A stretch of DNA of 64,000 nt from an uncultured Candidatus Entotheonella sp. (GTDB taxonomy: Bacteria > Tectomicrobia > Entotheonellia > Entotheonellales > Entotheonellaceae): NCBI GenBank assembly GCA_951828535.1, contig OX639990.1, forward strand, positions 917,300 through 981,299, written 5' to 3'. The first letter of the stretch is position 1; each line of letters starts with the position of its first letter. Position numbers and translations under genes: made by a program. Below, piece by piece: positions 41,667-51,503 of this stretch. Below the pieces are notes generated by a model that was not told the origin of the DNA, searched no databases, and was given only the letters and a program-made list of their open reading frames with translations.

Positions 41667-42953
41667 ATGACTGAGGAGGAATCCCCGTACAAACGGCACC
41701 GGCGGACGGTTATCTACGGTGCCGTGATTGCCGCCGGCTGGCTTACCCTCACAGGCCTCTTCGGGGTACCGCTGTCGCCGCCTGCGCCAAGCGATGAAGA
41801 TACGCCGGCCAGCGTGGCGTCCACCCGCCGACAGGTGGTTGTCTTCGTGGTCGACACGCAGGACGCTTTCGACGCGCACGGGGCGCAGGTACGCAGCGTC
41901 ATCCAGCGGCAGTGCCCCCTGTGCACGGCCCAGCCAATCAATCTTCACGGCGACCTCAGCTCTCGCAACATCGTGCAGGCGCTGCTGCACGTCGACGATC
42001 TCAGCCGACAGTACGATGCCGCAACGACCCTCCTGGTCAACGTCAGCCTGGGCAGCTATGGCTATGACGAGATCTTGCACACGCAGGTGCGACGGATGCG
42101 CGACGCCGGTCTGATCTTCGTCGCCGCGGCGGGCAACGACGATCGGGACGAACCCTTTTACCCGGCAGCACTGCCGGAGGTCGTCGGCGTCTGTTCGAGC
42201 ACGCGGCACAGCCGAGAAAAAGCGGCCTATTCCAACTACGGCCCCTGGATCAGCCTGTGCGCGCCGGGCTGGCAGTTCGTCACAAGCCCGTTGCAGATGG
42301 GCATGGCCAGCGGCACCTCGTTTGCCAGTCCGTTGGTGGCCGGGGTGCTCGGACAACTCCTCCTGGACACACCCTGCGCAACGCCCCGGACCGGCCTGAA
42401 GGCGCTCACCCGTACGGCAGATCCGGTCACCGGCTCAGGCCGGAGCCTCGGCGCAGGCATCCTCAATTCCGACGCGGCCGAACATTACATGACAACGCTG
42501 CACGCCTGCGACGCGGTTGATGAACCCGGCCAGCGGCTCATTGCCGGACTGCGGCGTTTTGGCACTGGTCTTGCCACCTATGCGGGTCTCATCCTTTATT
42601 TCTTCGTGTCGGTCTTCGCCGTTCCATTTCTGCTGGCCTACACCATCGAACGCGGTCAGCGCCGTATTGCACGGCGTCAGCACGAGGCCGTGCAGATGGC
42701 CTATGAGGGCTCGCGTGAGCATCGCCGGGAACGGCTGCTGGCGCTGCGGCAGCGTTTTGAGCAAAAGGGCAGGGTACGGCGGCGCGACCACCCGGAGTTG
42801 ATGGCCCTGCTCCAGGCGCTGTATCAGTACGGGGAGCCGTGTTGGTGGTGCGACCGTCCGGCAACGGAGCCGGCGCTGGAAGGGCATTTCCTGGAAGCGA
42901 TGCCCCTGTGCCAGCGATGCGGTCTGGATTTGCTCAGTCGTGACGACGGGTAA
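41667..42953 (+). CDS. Membrane-anchored compact subtilisin-like protease with C-terminal zinc-ribbon-like tail
   Basis: 428 aa. A transmembrane helix at about residues 15-35 is followed by an S8 catalytic domain with Asp in VVFVVDTQ (D63), His in DAHGAQV (H71), the oxyanion Asn in AAAGND (N157) and Ser in SGTSFASPLVAG (S218). Asp and His are only 8 residues apart; in subtilisins about 30 residues separate them. A second hydrophobic span (TYAGLILYFFVSVFAVPFLLAYTI) leads to a charged coiled-coil-like region and a CxxC...CxxC tail (CWWC, LCQRC) that could bind zinc. The start ATG 41667 has a weak ribosome site. A SprT-like metalloprotease gene follows after 31 bases. Confidence 0.8.
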   Translation: MTEEESPYKRHRRTVIYGAVIAAGWLTLTGLFGVPLSPPAPSDEDTPASVASTRRQVVVFVVDTQDAFDAHGAQVRSVIQRQCPLCTAQPINLHGDLSSRNIVQALLHVDDLSRQYDAATTLLVNVSLGSYGYDEILHTQVRRMRDAGLIFVAAAGNDDRDEPFYPAALPEVVGVCSSTRHSREKAAYSNYGPWISLCAPGWQFVTSPLQMGMASGTSFASPLVAGVLGQLLLDTPCATPRTGLKALTRTADPVTGSGRSLGAGILNSDAAEHYMTTLHACDAVDEPGQRLIAGLRRFGTGLATYAGLILYFFVSVFAVPFLLAYTIERGQRRIARRQHEAVQMAYEGSREHRRERLLALRQRFEQKGRVRRRDHPELMALLQALYQYGEPCWWCDRPATEPALEGHFLEAMPLCQRCGLDLLSRDDG

Positions 42954-42984
42954 GACGTTAATCCGGTTACACGGGGAAGGACAA

Positions 42985-43665
42985 ATGGGCGGGGACGACG
43001 AACGGCGCTTATGGCTCAGCCAGCGGCTTTCCGCCCCTGTGTCATTGGTGTGGACCGACAACCGTTCCGTGATGGTCTCGGTCAAGGGCAACGCCGTCGC
43101 CGGCTATCACCTGCGAGTACAGCAACTGTTTCGCCAAGCGCCTGAAGCCGTGTGGCGGGCTTTGGTCGCCCATGTCCGAGGCACGAACGCAGGAGGGTCC
43201 GCCATCCTCCGGCAATACGTGCGACGGCACCAACATCTGCTGAAACCCCAGAGCCGGCGCCGCACCCGTGCCCGAAGAATTCAATCTCAAGGTCGGCATT
43301 TCGATCTTGAGGCCATTTACCAGGCCTTGAACCACGACTATTTTGGCAACCAGGTGCAGGCACGCATTACCTGGGGTCGCCAACCGCCGAGGCGCCCGCG
43401 CCGCTCGATACGCTTCGGGGCTTACAATTCCGGGGAGCGGCTGATCCGTATCAACCCCCTGTTGGACCAGGCATTCGTGCCGCGATACGTGGTCGAGAAC
43501 GTCGTGTTCCACGAAATGCTGCACCAGATCAACCCGCCGCAACGCATCAACGGCCGCTGGTCGATTCACACCCCGGCGTTTCGCCGCGAAGAACGCCGGT
43601 TCCCACACTTTGAGCAAGCCGAGGCTTGGCAGCGACGGCACGTGGCACGCCTGCTTCGAGGCTGA
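42985..43665 (+). CDS. SprT-like metallopeptidase
   Basis: 226 aa. The C-terminal half is SprT-like: LEAIYQALNHDYFGNQVQARITWG, VENVVFHEMLHQINPP with the zinc motif HExxH, and a third ligand probably the His in SIHTPAFRREERRF. The N-terminal about 100 residues (SAPVSLVWTDNRSVMVSV...) are of unknown fold. The start at 42985 was chosen for GGAAGGAC five bases upstream. It is probably in an operon with the compact subtilase, so both may act on the same target. Confidence 0.8.
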   Translation: MGGDDERRLWLSQRLSAPVSLVWTDNRSVMVSVKGNAVAGYHLRVQQLFRQAPEAVWRALVAHVRGTNAGGSAILRQYVRRHQHLLKPQSRRRTRARRIQSQGRHFDLEAIYQALNHDYFGNQVQARITWGRQPPRRPRRSIRFGAYNSGERLIRINPLLDQAFVPRYVVENVVFHEMLHQINPPQRINGRWSIHTPAFRREERRFPHFEQAEAWQRRHVARLLRG

Positions 43666-43697
43666 GAGGGCTGCCCGTCAACGGAGCAACCGGCGGG

Positions 43698-44828
<1,131 letters not shown>

Positions 44829-45096
44829 GATGCACCTCTGTTTCTTGAATACCCCGGAGGATTCGAATCTCTGAACTCTTTCGATCAGAGTTGCCGATGA
44901 GCCATGTGCCACAACGCTCTACCGTAACCCGGTATAAACGGCACTTCTTCCCGACCGGGGTTGACCGGATTACGCGGATACCAGACAGTTGGCAAGAAGG
45001 ATTCGTCACGCCGCAATCAGGACCGCCGCCACCACCGACCTTCCGACGTTAACCCTTGGCCTGTTAATTTGGTGATTTATATCTTACTATTGAGAA

Positions 45097-45390
45097 ATGA
45101 TCGAAATCCAAGAGTACGTTGACGAAGAAGGCAACAGCCTCTTTGCCAAGTGGTTTACCGCGCTCGATTCAACCGCAGCGGCTAAGGTGACGACGGCACT
45201 CACGCGGATGGAGCAAGGCAACTTTTCCAACGTGCAGGGTGTCGGCGCCGGTGTCTTCGAGTACCGGATCAATTTCGGCCCCGGCTATCGGGTCTACTTC
45301 GGCAGGGAGGGAAACACTTTGGTCATCCTGCTCGGAGGCGGTACCAAGGTACGTCAGCAGAGGAATATCGAAGCCGCCAGGAGCCTTTAG
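45097..45390 (+). CDS. RelE/HigB-type toxin
   Basis: 97 aa. The RelE-fold pattern IQEYVDEEGNSLFAKWFTALD, GVFEYRINFGPGYRVYFGREGNTLVILLGGGTK fits the Gp49-like/HigB group of ribosome-dependent mRNA interferases. The toxin gene comes first, as in HigBA modules. The upstream 5' region is AT-rich. An antitoxin gene follows after 38 bases. Confidence 0.85.
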   Translation: MIEIQEYVDEEGNSLFAKWFTALDSTAAAKVTTALTRMEQGNFSNVQGVGAGVFEYRINFGPGYRVYFGREGNTLVILLGGGTKVRQQRNIEAARSL

Positions 45391-45428
45391 GCGGGGTACA
45401 GGCGCCGTAAGCGACGGCTGGGAGAATC

Positions 45429-45749
45429 ATGACGTTGACACGAAATTTCAAGGAGACGGTAAGGGCGCGCGCCCAGCAGGACGCGGCCTTTCGCGAAGAG
45501 CTGCTCAGGGAAAGCGTCGAATGCCTGCTTGCCGGCGACCTGGACGTCGGCAAGGCGTTACTGCGCAACTCCATCAATGCCACTATGGGCTTCAAGGAAC
45601 TCGGAGAGCGCACGGCCAAGTCGTCCAAAAGCCTCATGCACATGCTCGGGCCTAAGGGCAATCCCCAAGCGCGGAACTTGTTCAAGATTATCGGTCACCT
45701 GCGGGAGCGTGAAGGTCTACATCTCAGAGTGCATACCGTTCGGCAGTAG
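45429..45749 (+). CDS. HTH-type antitoxin of the RelE/HigB-like toxin
   Basis: 106 aa. N-terminal helices are followed by a HTH (about residues 45-90): VGKALLRNSINATMGFKELGERTAKSSKSLMHMLGPKGNPQ, close to the addiction-module antidote family. It neutralises the toxin and probably represses the operon. GGGAGAATC precedes the ATG. Confidence 0.82.
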   Translation: MTLTRNFKETVRARAQQDAAFREELLRESVECLLAGDLDVGKALLRNSINATMGFKELGERTAKSSKSLMHMLGPKGNPQARNLFKIIGHLREREGLHLRVHTVRQ

Positions 45750-45821
45750 GGAGGCAATTTCTGCGGACAAAACGCGAGGCATGAGCGACAGGCAGCGACA
45801 AAATGCGGTTCATGGTTTCAG

Positions 45822-45895
45822 TACCCCCTAGAGGATTTGAACCTCTGACCCTCGGATTAGAAGTCCGATGCTCTATCCAACTGAGCTAAGGGGGC
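45822..45895 (-). tRNA. tRNA-Arg (anticodon TCT)
   Basis: 74 nt on the minus strand. Acceptor GCCCCCT/AGGGGGT (first pair G-U), D-arm GCTC-AGTTGGATA-GAGC, anticodon arm TCGGA-CTTCTAA-TCCGA with anticodon TCT, T-arm AGAGG-TTCAAAT-CCTCT, discriminator A. CCA is not encoded. Confidence 0.96.
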
Positions 45896-45957
45896 AATAC
45901 AAGGCAGCCCTGAAATCCAGTATGACAAGGGCAGGGATTCTAGCATATCGCCCGGCG

Positions 45958-46605
45958 CTAAAGCCCGGTGACGTGTATGCCGCTGCCCTTGACTTTGTTG
46001 CGTATGTTGAGGCCGATCAGCAGGGCGGTGAGGCTTTCCACGACGCGGGCGTTGTATGCCAAGCCGGCATCAACCGGGTGCAGCCCCATCTGTTTCACCA
46101 GGCCGATCACCGTTTGACGCGCCTCCCGGTCGTTGCCGCACACCAACACGTCGCACTCGATCCCGTGATCAAGATGACGCAACTCGTGCGCCGCGACGTT
46201 TTGAAACGCGGCCACAACCCTCACGTCATCGCCCAAAAGGGCCTGCGCCTCCTCGGTCGCCGAACCGGCCGGAGGCATCAGCATCTTGCGGGGATTCTCG
46301 GGGTCCAGAGGTACGCAGACGTCAATGAACACCTTGTCTTTCAGGTGCGCCTTGACCGACTCGATCGTGCTCTTGTGAGCCGAAAAGGGCACGGTGAGGG
46401 CCACGACCTCGGCGGCGGCGGCGGCTTCCGGGTTCGCCATACCCTGGATCAGGGCTTCGCCCAGTTCCTCGTTCAACTCGTCGGCCACCTGCGCCGCCTT
46501 GCTCTGCTGCCGCGAGCCGATGATGACCTGAATACCGGCCTTGGCCCAGCGCAACGCCATTCCCGGGCCTTGCTCGCCCGTACCCCCCAAAATGCTGACG
46601 ATCAC
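45958..46605 (-). CDS. npdG: NADPH-dependent F420 reductase
   Basis: 215 aa. It begins IVSILGGTGEQGPGMALRWAKAG, the F420:NADP oxidoreductase Rossmann motif, and continues VIIGSRQ, VVALTVPFSAHKSTIESV, RVVAAFQNVAAHEL, CDVLVCGND and the C-terminal VESLTALLIGLNIRNKVKGSGIHVTGL. It transfers hydride between NADPH and coenzyme F420 in the cytoplasm. The GTG at 46605 has AAGGAG six bases upstream; the GTG at 46611 is too close to it. Last gene of the cofD-cofC-cofE-npdG run. Confidence 0.93.
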   Translation of the reverse strand: MIVSILGGTGEQGPGMALRWAKAGIQVIIGSRQQSKAAQVADELNEELGEALIQGMANPEAAAAAEVVALTVPFSAHKSTIESVKAHLKDKVFIDVCVPLDPENPRKMLMPPAGSATEEAQALLGDDVRVVAAFQNVAAHELRHLDHGIECDVLVCGNDREARQTVIGLVKQMGLHPVDAGLAYNARVVESLTALLIGLNIRNKVKGSGIHVTGL

Positions 46606-46621
46606 GTGCACTCCTTTTCTC

Positions 46622-47380
46622 TCAACGGAACAAATCCCGCTCCGGATCGCGGATCAGTTGGCTCAGGTCGCCGTCGCCGCGCGGGTAGTCATAGCCCCGA
46701 ATGACAGCAACCGGCACGTTGTCCAGCTTGTTCATGACCAGCTCGGCAGCGGCCGCCAATTCGTCCGCCACCGACAGGGCCGTCACTTTCAGCTCGTAGC
46801 CCTGCGCGTCGTACTGCCCCGTGTAGTCCACGTTGGCCTGCATCCCAGCAAGGCCGATGGCGACGTTGACCAGACCTTCGCGCCAAGGCCGTCCGAAGGT
46901 GTCCGAGATGATCACGGCGACCTCCACGCCCATTTGCTCCCGCAAGTGGTCACGAATGGCGCGCGCCGAGGCATCCGGGTCCGGCGGCAGCACGGCGACC
47001 ACGTCGTCGCCCTCCATGTTGGACCGGTCAACACCGGCGTTGGCGCAAATGAAGCCGTGATGCGTCTCGGCAATGATCACCCCGCGGTCCATCTTGACGA
47101 TGCGCCGCGACGCCTGCAGCACCACCTCGACCTGCCGGGCGTCCTTGTCCCATTGCCGGGCAAACTGCTCGGCCAGCGGCGAGGGCGTCACATCGGCCAG
47201 CGACACCAGACAGTCCTCGGCCTTGGAGACAATTTTCTGGGTCACCACCACAATGTCGCCATCTTGCACTGCCAGCGATGCGTTCTCGGCTGCCTGCTGA
47301 ATGAGGCCGGCCAGATCATCGCCCGGAACAATGATGGGGATGCCCGGAACACTCAGAATCCGTACTTCTGAAACAGTCAT
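46622..47380 (-). CDS. cofE: Coenzyme F420-0:L-glutamate ligase
   Basis: 252 aa: GIPIIVPGDDLAGLIQQAAENASLAVQDGDIVVVTQKIVSKAED, then VIAETHHGFICANAGVDRSN, AVIISDTFGRPWREGLVNVAIG and GMQANVDYTGQYDAQGYEL, all characteristic of CofE. It adds glutamates to F420-0 with GTP. Length matches the single-domain CofE and not the FbiB fusion of actinobacteria. It overlaps the end of cofC by four bases (ATGA), showing translational coupling. Confidence 0.95.
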   Translation of the reverse strand: MTVSEVRILSVPGIPIIVPGDDLAGLIQQAAENASLAVQDGDIVVVTQKIVSKAEDCLVSLADVTPSPLAEQFARQWDKDARQVEVVLQASRRIVKMDRGVIIAETHHGFICANAGVDRSNMEGDDVVAVLPPDPDASARAIRDHLREQMGVEVAVIISDTFGRPWREGLVNVAIGLAGMQANVDYTGQYDAQGYELKVTALSVADELAAAAELVMNKLDNVPVAVIRGYDYPRGDGDLSQLIRDPERDLFR

Positions 47381-48063
47381 GATGATGGGTCACTCACAAC
47401 AGGGCAGGGCGCAACTGTACAGCGTTCGAGAACGCCGAGGTCCGTCAACGCCTGCAAGCTATGGCTGGGAACATGTTGGGCGACAAACACCGCCAGGTCC
47501 TCCGGCGTGTCGATATCGAGAGCCACCCGCGGCATCCGGCGCACGTCAACCGCCAAGCCGCGTTCCGCACACAATCGCAGATGGCGTCGGAAGCTATCGT
47601 CGCCGAAGGCCACCGGCAGACAGTCGGGCGGCGTCAGCACCAGGGCATTCGTCCCCGTATCCTCGCGATTGGGCACCAGGACCACCGGCGCCGCCGATTG
47701 TGCTGCGGACGCCAACGCCTCGACGTCCGCGGCGGTCAGCAGCGGAATATCGCCCGGCATCGTCAGCATGGAAGGGATGCCCCGCCGCAGGCACTCCCGG
47801 CCGCCTCTGGCCACGGCCGCGCTCTGCCCGCGGGCTTCGGCTTCCCACAATACTTCCGCCCGCAGCGACTCGGCCAGCTCGGCCACCTCACAGTCGCAGG
47901 TCACCACGCCGATACCCGCCAACCCCTCAGCCTGCACGCACGCCGTCAGCGTATCGGTCAGGGTGGCCCGTGCCAACGCCGAACGTTCGTGGGGCTGCAG
48001 CAGCCCCGCCAAACGCTGCTTGGCGCCGTGAAAGTCTTTGGCGGGAATGACGACGTAGATCAT
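47377..48063 (-). CDS. cofC: 2-phospho-L-lactate (or phosphoenolpyruvate) guanylyltransferase
   Basis: 228 aa. It starts IYVVIPAKDFHGAKQRLAGLLQPHERSALARATLTDTL and includes MLTMPGDIPLLTAADVEAL and VDVRRMPRVALDIDTPEDLAVF, typical of CofC/FbiD nucleotidyltransferases. It activates 2-phospholactate or phosphoenolpyruvate with GTP for CofD. It overlaps the cofD stop by four bases and cofE by four. Confidence 0.93.
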   Translation of the reverse strand: MIYVVIPAKDFHGAKQRLAGLLQPHERSALARATLTDTLTACVQAEGLAGIGVVTCDCEVAELAESLRAEVLWEAEARGQSAAVARGGRECLRRGIPSMLTMPGDIPLLTAADVEALASAAQSAAPVVLVPNREDTGTNALVLTPPDCLPVAFGDDSFRRHLRLCAERGLAVDVRRMPRVALDIDTPEDLAVFVAQHVPSHSLQALTDLGVLERCTVAPCPVVSDPSS

Positions 48064-48995
48064 TTGGATAACGCCCTTGCGAGGGTCAGCGCCGTGCGCG
48101 ACAAGGCGAGTTTGTCTTCGAGGCTGCGCATGACTGTGTTCGTCACCTCAACCCGCAACCCCATGCCGGCCAGGCGCGGCTGCAGGCTGGCGTCCTGCGT
48201 GTCGATCACCATCCCGTGCAACAGATCCCCATAGTACTGGGCTACCCCGCACGCCGAAACCTCCAGGCCCAGACCGCGCAGCATCAGGTCCGCCGGACCT
48301 TTCAGCGTCTTCCCGGCAACGATCGGGCTGACCGCCACCACCGGCGCCGGACTGTCTGCGATGGCTTGACGCATGCCGGGCACGGCCAGAATCGTACCGA
48401 TGCTGATAATGGGATTACTCGGGCAGATGAGAATGGTCTCCGCCTGTGCCAGCGCCGCACACACACCGGAAGCCGGTCGGGCCTGCTCCACGCCTTGGAA
48501 GATGACCTCCAGAACCTCCTCCCGACCACCCCGTTGCACCAGATACTCCTGGAAATGAAACACCCCCGCAGGGGTCCGAATCAGCGTGGGAACGGCTTGA
48601 TCGCACATCGGCAGGATGCGCGACCGGATGTTGAGGGCCTGGCACAAGGACTGGGTGATGTCGGTCAGACTTTCGCCGGCCCGCAGGCGCTCGGTGCGCA
48701 GGATATGGGTCGCCAGGTCGCGGTCACCGAGGTTGAACCACCCCGCCTCGCCGTAACGCTTCAGCATCGCCAGGGCTTCGAAGGTGTCGCCGCGAATTCC
48801 CCAGCCGCGCTCCTCATCAACCAACCCGGCCAGCGTGTATGCGACGATATCGATGTCCGGGCTGATGTGGAGGCTAAAACGTTCCAGATCATCGCCGGTG
48901 TTACTGATAATGGTGAGCGTTGCGGGGTCCACGAGGTCAACCAGGCCGCGCAAAAATTTGGCGGCCCCAACGCCGCCTGCCAACGCAACAATCAT
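48060..48995 (-). CDS. cofD: 2-phospho-L-lactate transferase (F420 biosynthesis)
   Basis: 311 aa. It begins MIVALAGGVGAAKFLRGL, followed by TIISNTGDDLERFSLHISPDIDIVAYTLAG, GWFNLGDRDLATHILRTERL, FHFQEYLVQ and ILICPSNPIISIGTILAVPGM, all CofD/FbiA landmarks. It joins the activated phospholactate to the deazaflavin Fo. First gene of the operon; the start at 48995 matches the conserved N-terminus. The Fo synthase genes (cofG/cofH) are not in this window. Confidence 0.95.
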   Translation of the reverse strand: MIVALAGGVGAAKFLRGLVDLVDPATLTIISNTGDDLERFSLHISPDIDIVAYTLAGLVDEERGWGIRGDTFEALAMLKRYGEAGWFNLGDRDLATHILRTERLRAGESLTDITQSLCQALNIRSRILPMCDQAVPTLIRTPAGVFHFQEYLVQRGGREEVLEVIFQGVEQARPASGVCAALAQAETILICPSNPIISIGTILAVPGMRQAIADSPAPVVAVSPIVAGKTLKGPADLMLRGLGLEVSACGVAQYYGDLLHGMVIDTQDASLQPRLAGMGLRVEVTNTVMRSLEDKLALSRTALTLARALSK

Positions 48996-49182
48996 CCTCG
49001 CCCCTGTCGATCCTATTCGCCGCAACCGGCTCCTCCAGCCCCTCAATGGGCGGCTATTCTAAATGCTGCCATACCCCCTCGCAAGTTATGCTGACGCGGC
49101 GCGGGGTAGGGGGTACAATAACCTGTATGGGCGTCGGAAGACATGGGCGCCATTACCATGCACGAGGTAAGGAGGTACACAA

Positions 49183-49725
49183 ATGGATATCCATATCGAC
49201 ACGCAGCACTTCGATATCTATGACGAATTGCGGGCCACGATTACGTCCTCGCTGGAGAAACTCAACGCTCGCCACAACGACATCATCCACGCGCGCGTGA
49301 CCTTAGTGAAGAGCACGCACCACCAGCACGGCAGCGACGAAGCCCGCTTCATGCTCTCCATGGCGCGCCGCAAGCTCATCCAGGCATCCAAAATCGGCAA
49401 AGACGTCGACGATGCAATCCACAACGCCTTGCAGGCTCTGACGCGCGAGTTGTCCGATTTTCGCAGCAAACGCCGCGGGCTGGACAAGCAGCGTCTGAAA
49501 GCCGCTAAATCAGGACCTCGACTTTCCGGGCAAGTCGTCCACGTCGCTCCTGAGCAGGGCTACGGCTACGTCGATATCGGCGCCGATGAAGAAATCCACT
49601 TCCTGCGCCACGTGGTCGTGGGCGACGCCTTCGAAATGATCAACGAAGGCGCCGCCGTGGAAGTGGACGTGGTAGAAAGCGACTCCGGTTACGAGGCTAC
49701 CCGAGTGGCGTTGCTGCAAAGCTAA
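49183..49725 (+). CDS. RaiA/HPF-type ribosome hibernation factor fused to a cold-shock-like domain
   Basis: 180 aa. Residues about 1-100 match RaiA/HPF ([38 protein letters not shown], ...[25 protein letters not shown]). Residues about 115-178 look like a cold-shock/OB fold: [53 protein letters not shown]. Long HPF proteins usually end in a dimerisation domain instead. Probably binds the 30S subunit under stress. GGAGGTACACAA precedes the ATG. Confidence 0.85.
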   Translation: MDIHIDTQHFDIYDELRATITSSLEKLNARHNDIIHARVTLVKSTHHQHGSDEARFMLSMARRKLIQASKIGKDVDDAIHNALQALTRELSDFRSKRRGLDKQRLKAAKSGPRLSGQVVHVAPEQGYGYVDIGADEEIHFLRHVVVGDAFEMINEGAAVEVDVVESDSGYEATRVALLQS

Positions 49726-49775
49726 ACAGGGCTCCGAACGGACACGACCAGGCGCTTTCCTTCAGGAGGTTCACA

Positions 49776-50534
49776 ATGGGAAGACTCGATGGGAAGGTAG
49801 CAATCATCAGCGGCGGCGCTCGCGGCATGGGCGCCGCCGAGGCACGGCTGTTCGCCAAGGAAGGCGCCAAGGTCGCCATTGGCGACCTCCTGGACGACGA
49901 CGGCCGCCGGGTGGAGGCAGAGATTAACGAAACCGGCGGCGGCTGCGTCTTTATTCATCTGGACGTGACCAGCGAGGCCAATTGGCAAGAGGCCATCGCC
50001 GTCACCACATCCCGCTTCGGCAGGCTGGACATCCTGGTCAACAACGCCGGCATCGGAGGCGTGAGCAGCCTGGTAGAAGAAACCTCCCTGGCGGACTGGG
50101 ACAGGGTAATGGCCGTCAACAGCACGGGCGTATTTCTGGGCACAAAGGCCGCCATACCGGAGATGCGCAAGGCGGGCGGCGGCTCCGTCATCAACATCTC
50201 CTCCCAACTGGGGCTGGTGGGCACAGACAACAGCACGCCCCAATATCAGGCATCCAAGGGCGCCGTGCGTATCTTCACCAAGTTGGCCGCTGTCCAATAC
50301 GCCAGACAGGGCATACGCTTCAACTCCGTTCATCCCGGCCCCATCGTCACCCCCATGACCGAGGGGCGGCGGTCCGACCCCGAAGCCTACAACCTCATGC
50401 TGTCGCGGATACCTCTCGGCAGGTTCGGCCAGCCCGACGACGTCGCTTACGCCGTCCTCTACCTGGCCTCCGATGAGTCCCGCTACGTCACCGGCACTGA
50501 GGTCGTCGTGGACGGCGGTTGGGTGGCACAGTAG
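49776..50534 (+). CDS. Short-chain dehydrogenase/reductase
   Basis: 252 aa classical SDR: cofactor loop [20 protein letters not shown], active-site Ser in NISSQLG and [14 protein letters not shown] (Tyr, Lys), plus the C-terminal [16 protein letters not shown]. Similar to cyclopentanol/3-oxoacyl reductase types; substrate unknown. AGGAGG lies nine bases upstream of the ATG. Confidence 0.9.
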   Translation: MGRLDGKVAIISGGARGMGAAEARLFAKEGAKVAIGDLLDDDGRRVEAEINETGGGCVFIHLDVTSEANWQEAIAVTTSRFGRLDILVNNAGIGGVSSLVEETSLADWDRVMAVNSTGVFLGTKAAIPEMRKAGGGSVINISSQLGLVGTDNSTPQYQASKGAVRIFTKLAAVQYARQGIRFNSVHPGPIVTPMTEGRRSDPEAYNLMLSRIPLGRFGQPDDVAYAVLYLASDESRYVTGTEVVVDGGWVAQ

Positions 50535-51503
50535 AAGGTGTTAGCGGGATTACCCAAAGCAGGTGCCACCGCACTTGGTCAAGGCGAGCGCGTTACAAGG
50601 CAACAGGGGTCGTTCTTAAGATGCCGCTGATTTTTGAGCATCCAACGCGCTCGTATTAAAGCGAATTCGAGATTTGTCCTGAATCTTGGTCCGCGATTTT
50701 CGATAATTCTCACCTTACTGCTCGGCAACTTCTGCCTTCGTCACATCCCCTGGCAATCAGCCACTTGAAACAGCGCCCCGTCGGAGTCCTCTAACAAGCC
50801 TCTGTCCCTAAATCAAAAAGTCGATAGCCCTGAAATAAGGTGTGTCAATGTTACGTATATTAAAGGGAATTTTGCATGATCTTCTTGAACTTGACTCATA
50901 ATTCCCGCCAACATTTTATTCTCACCACCCACCTGCAAGCCGCGCTGCCCTATAGCTTCATAACCCAGACGCCGAAGCGACACTTCAGAGCCGAGCCACT
51001 CACACTGCGAGGCAACTTCACACCATCAAAACCTCATCGTGCCGCCGGAGGTTTGAAGCGGCAGCGCACTCCGACTCCACACCGCGACGGTGGAGAAGGT
51101 CATCCATATTGATGGAGAGCAGGGTGTTCATGGGGGAACAAGGATCTTGCGCGGGTTGAGGGTTCAATCGCAAATTAAGTCTCATATCGGCATTTCAAGA
51201 AGCCAACCTCGGGGATTCAGGAGAGCTACCATGCACTTATCTGTTGCACAACCGACCTGTTATAAGCTAGGGTCACACTCGTTTCATGCCCCCTGTTGGT
51301 CCGTTTTCACGGGGTCCGAATGAAACTGCCGACATGAAATCCGTCATTGCTTCAGAGGTATCGGCAATTGGGGCAATCGAGCTTTTCGGTGTTGATGGAT
51401 GCCCTTGAGTCGTTCTTGGAAGGACGGCAGCCTGACCTCTTCTTGCTACGATAGCCCCCCACTGTTCTGATCCTCTAAATGCTTACGAGCGAATAAGTGA
51501 CCA
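50535..51503. other. About 970-bp AT-richer region without a recognisable gene
   Basis: Only short ORFs without ribosome sites or family features are seen (for example 50876-51112 and 51090-51323). No inverted repeats, tRNA or CRISPR structure was noticed. It marks the left border of the accessory island 51.5-57 kb. Confidence 0.5.

Noticed and set aside
44840-44940. A tRNA-like stretch with a GGATTCGAATC core
   Set aside because: The T-stem does not pair and neither an acceptor stem nor an anticodon arm can be folded. At most a relic.
50876-51323. Two ORFs of 78 and 77 aa
   Set aside because: No ribosome sites, no family features, and they overlap each other. Treated as chance ORFs.
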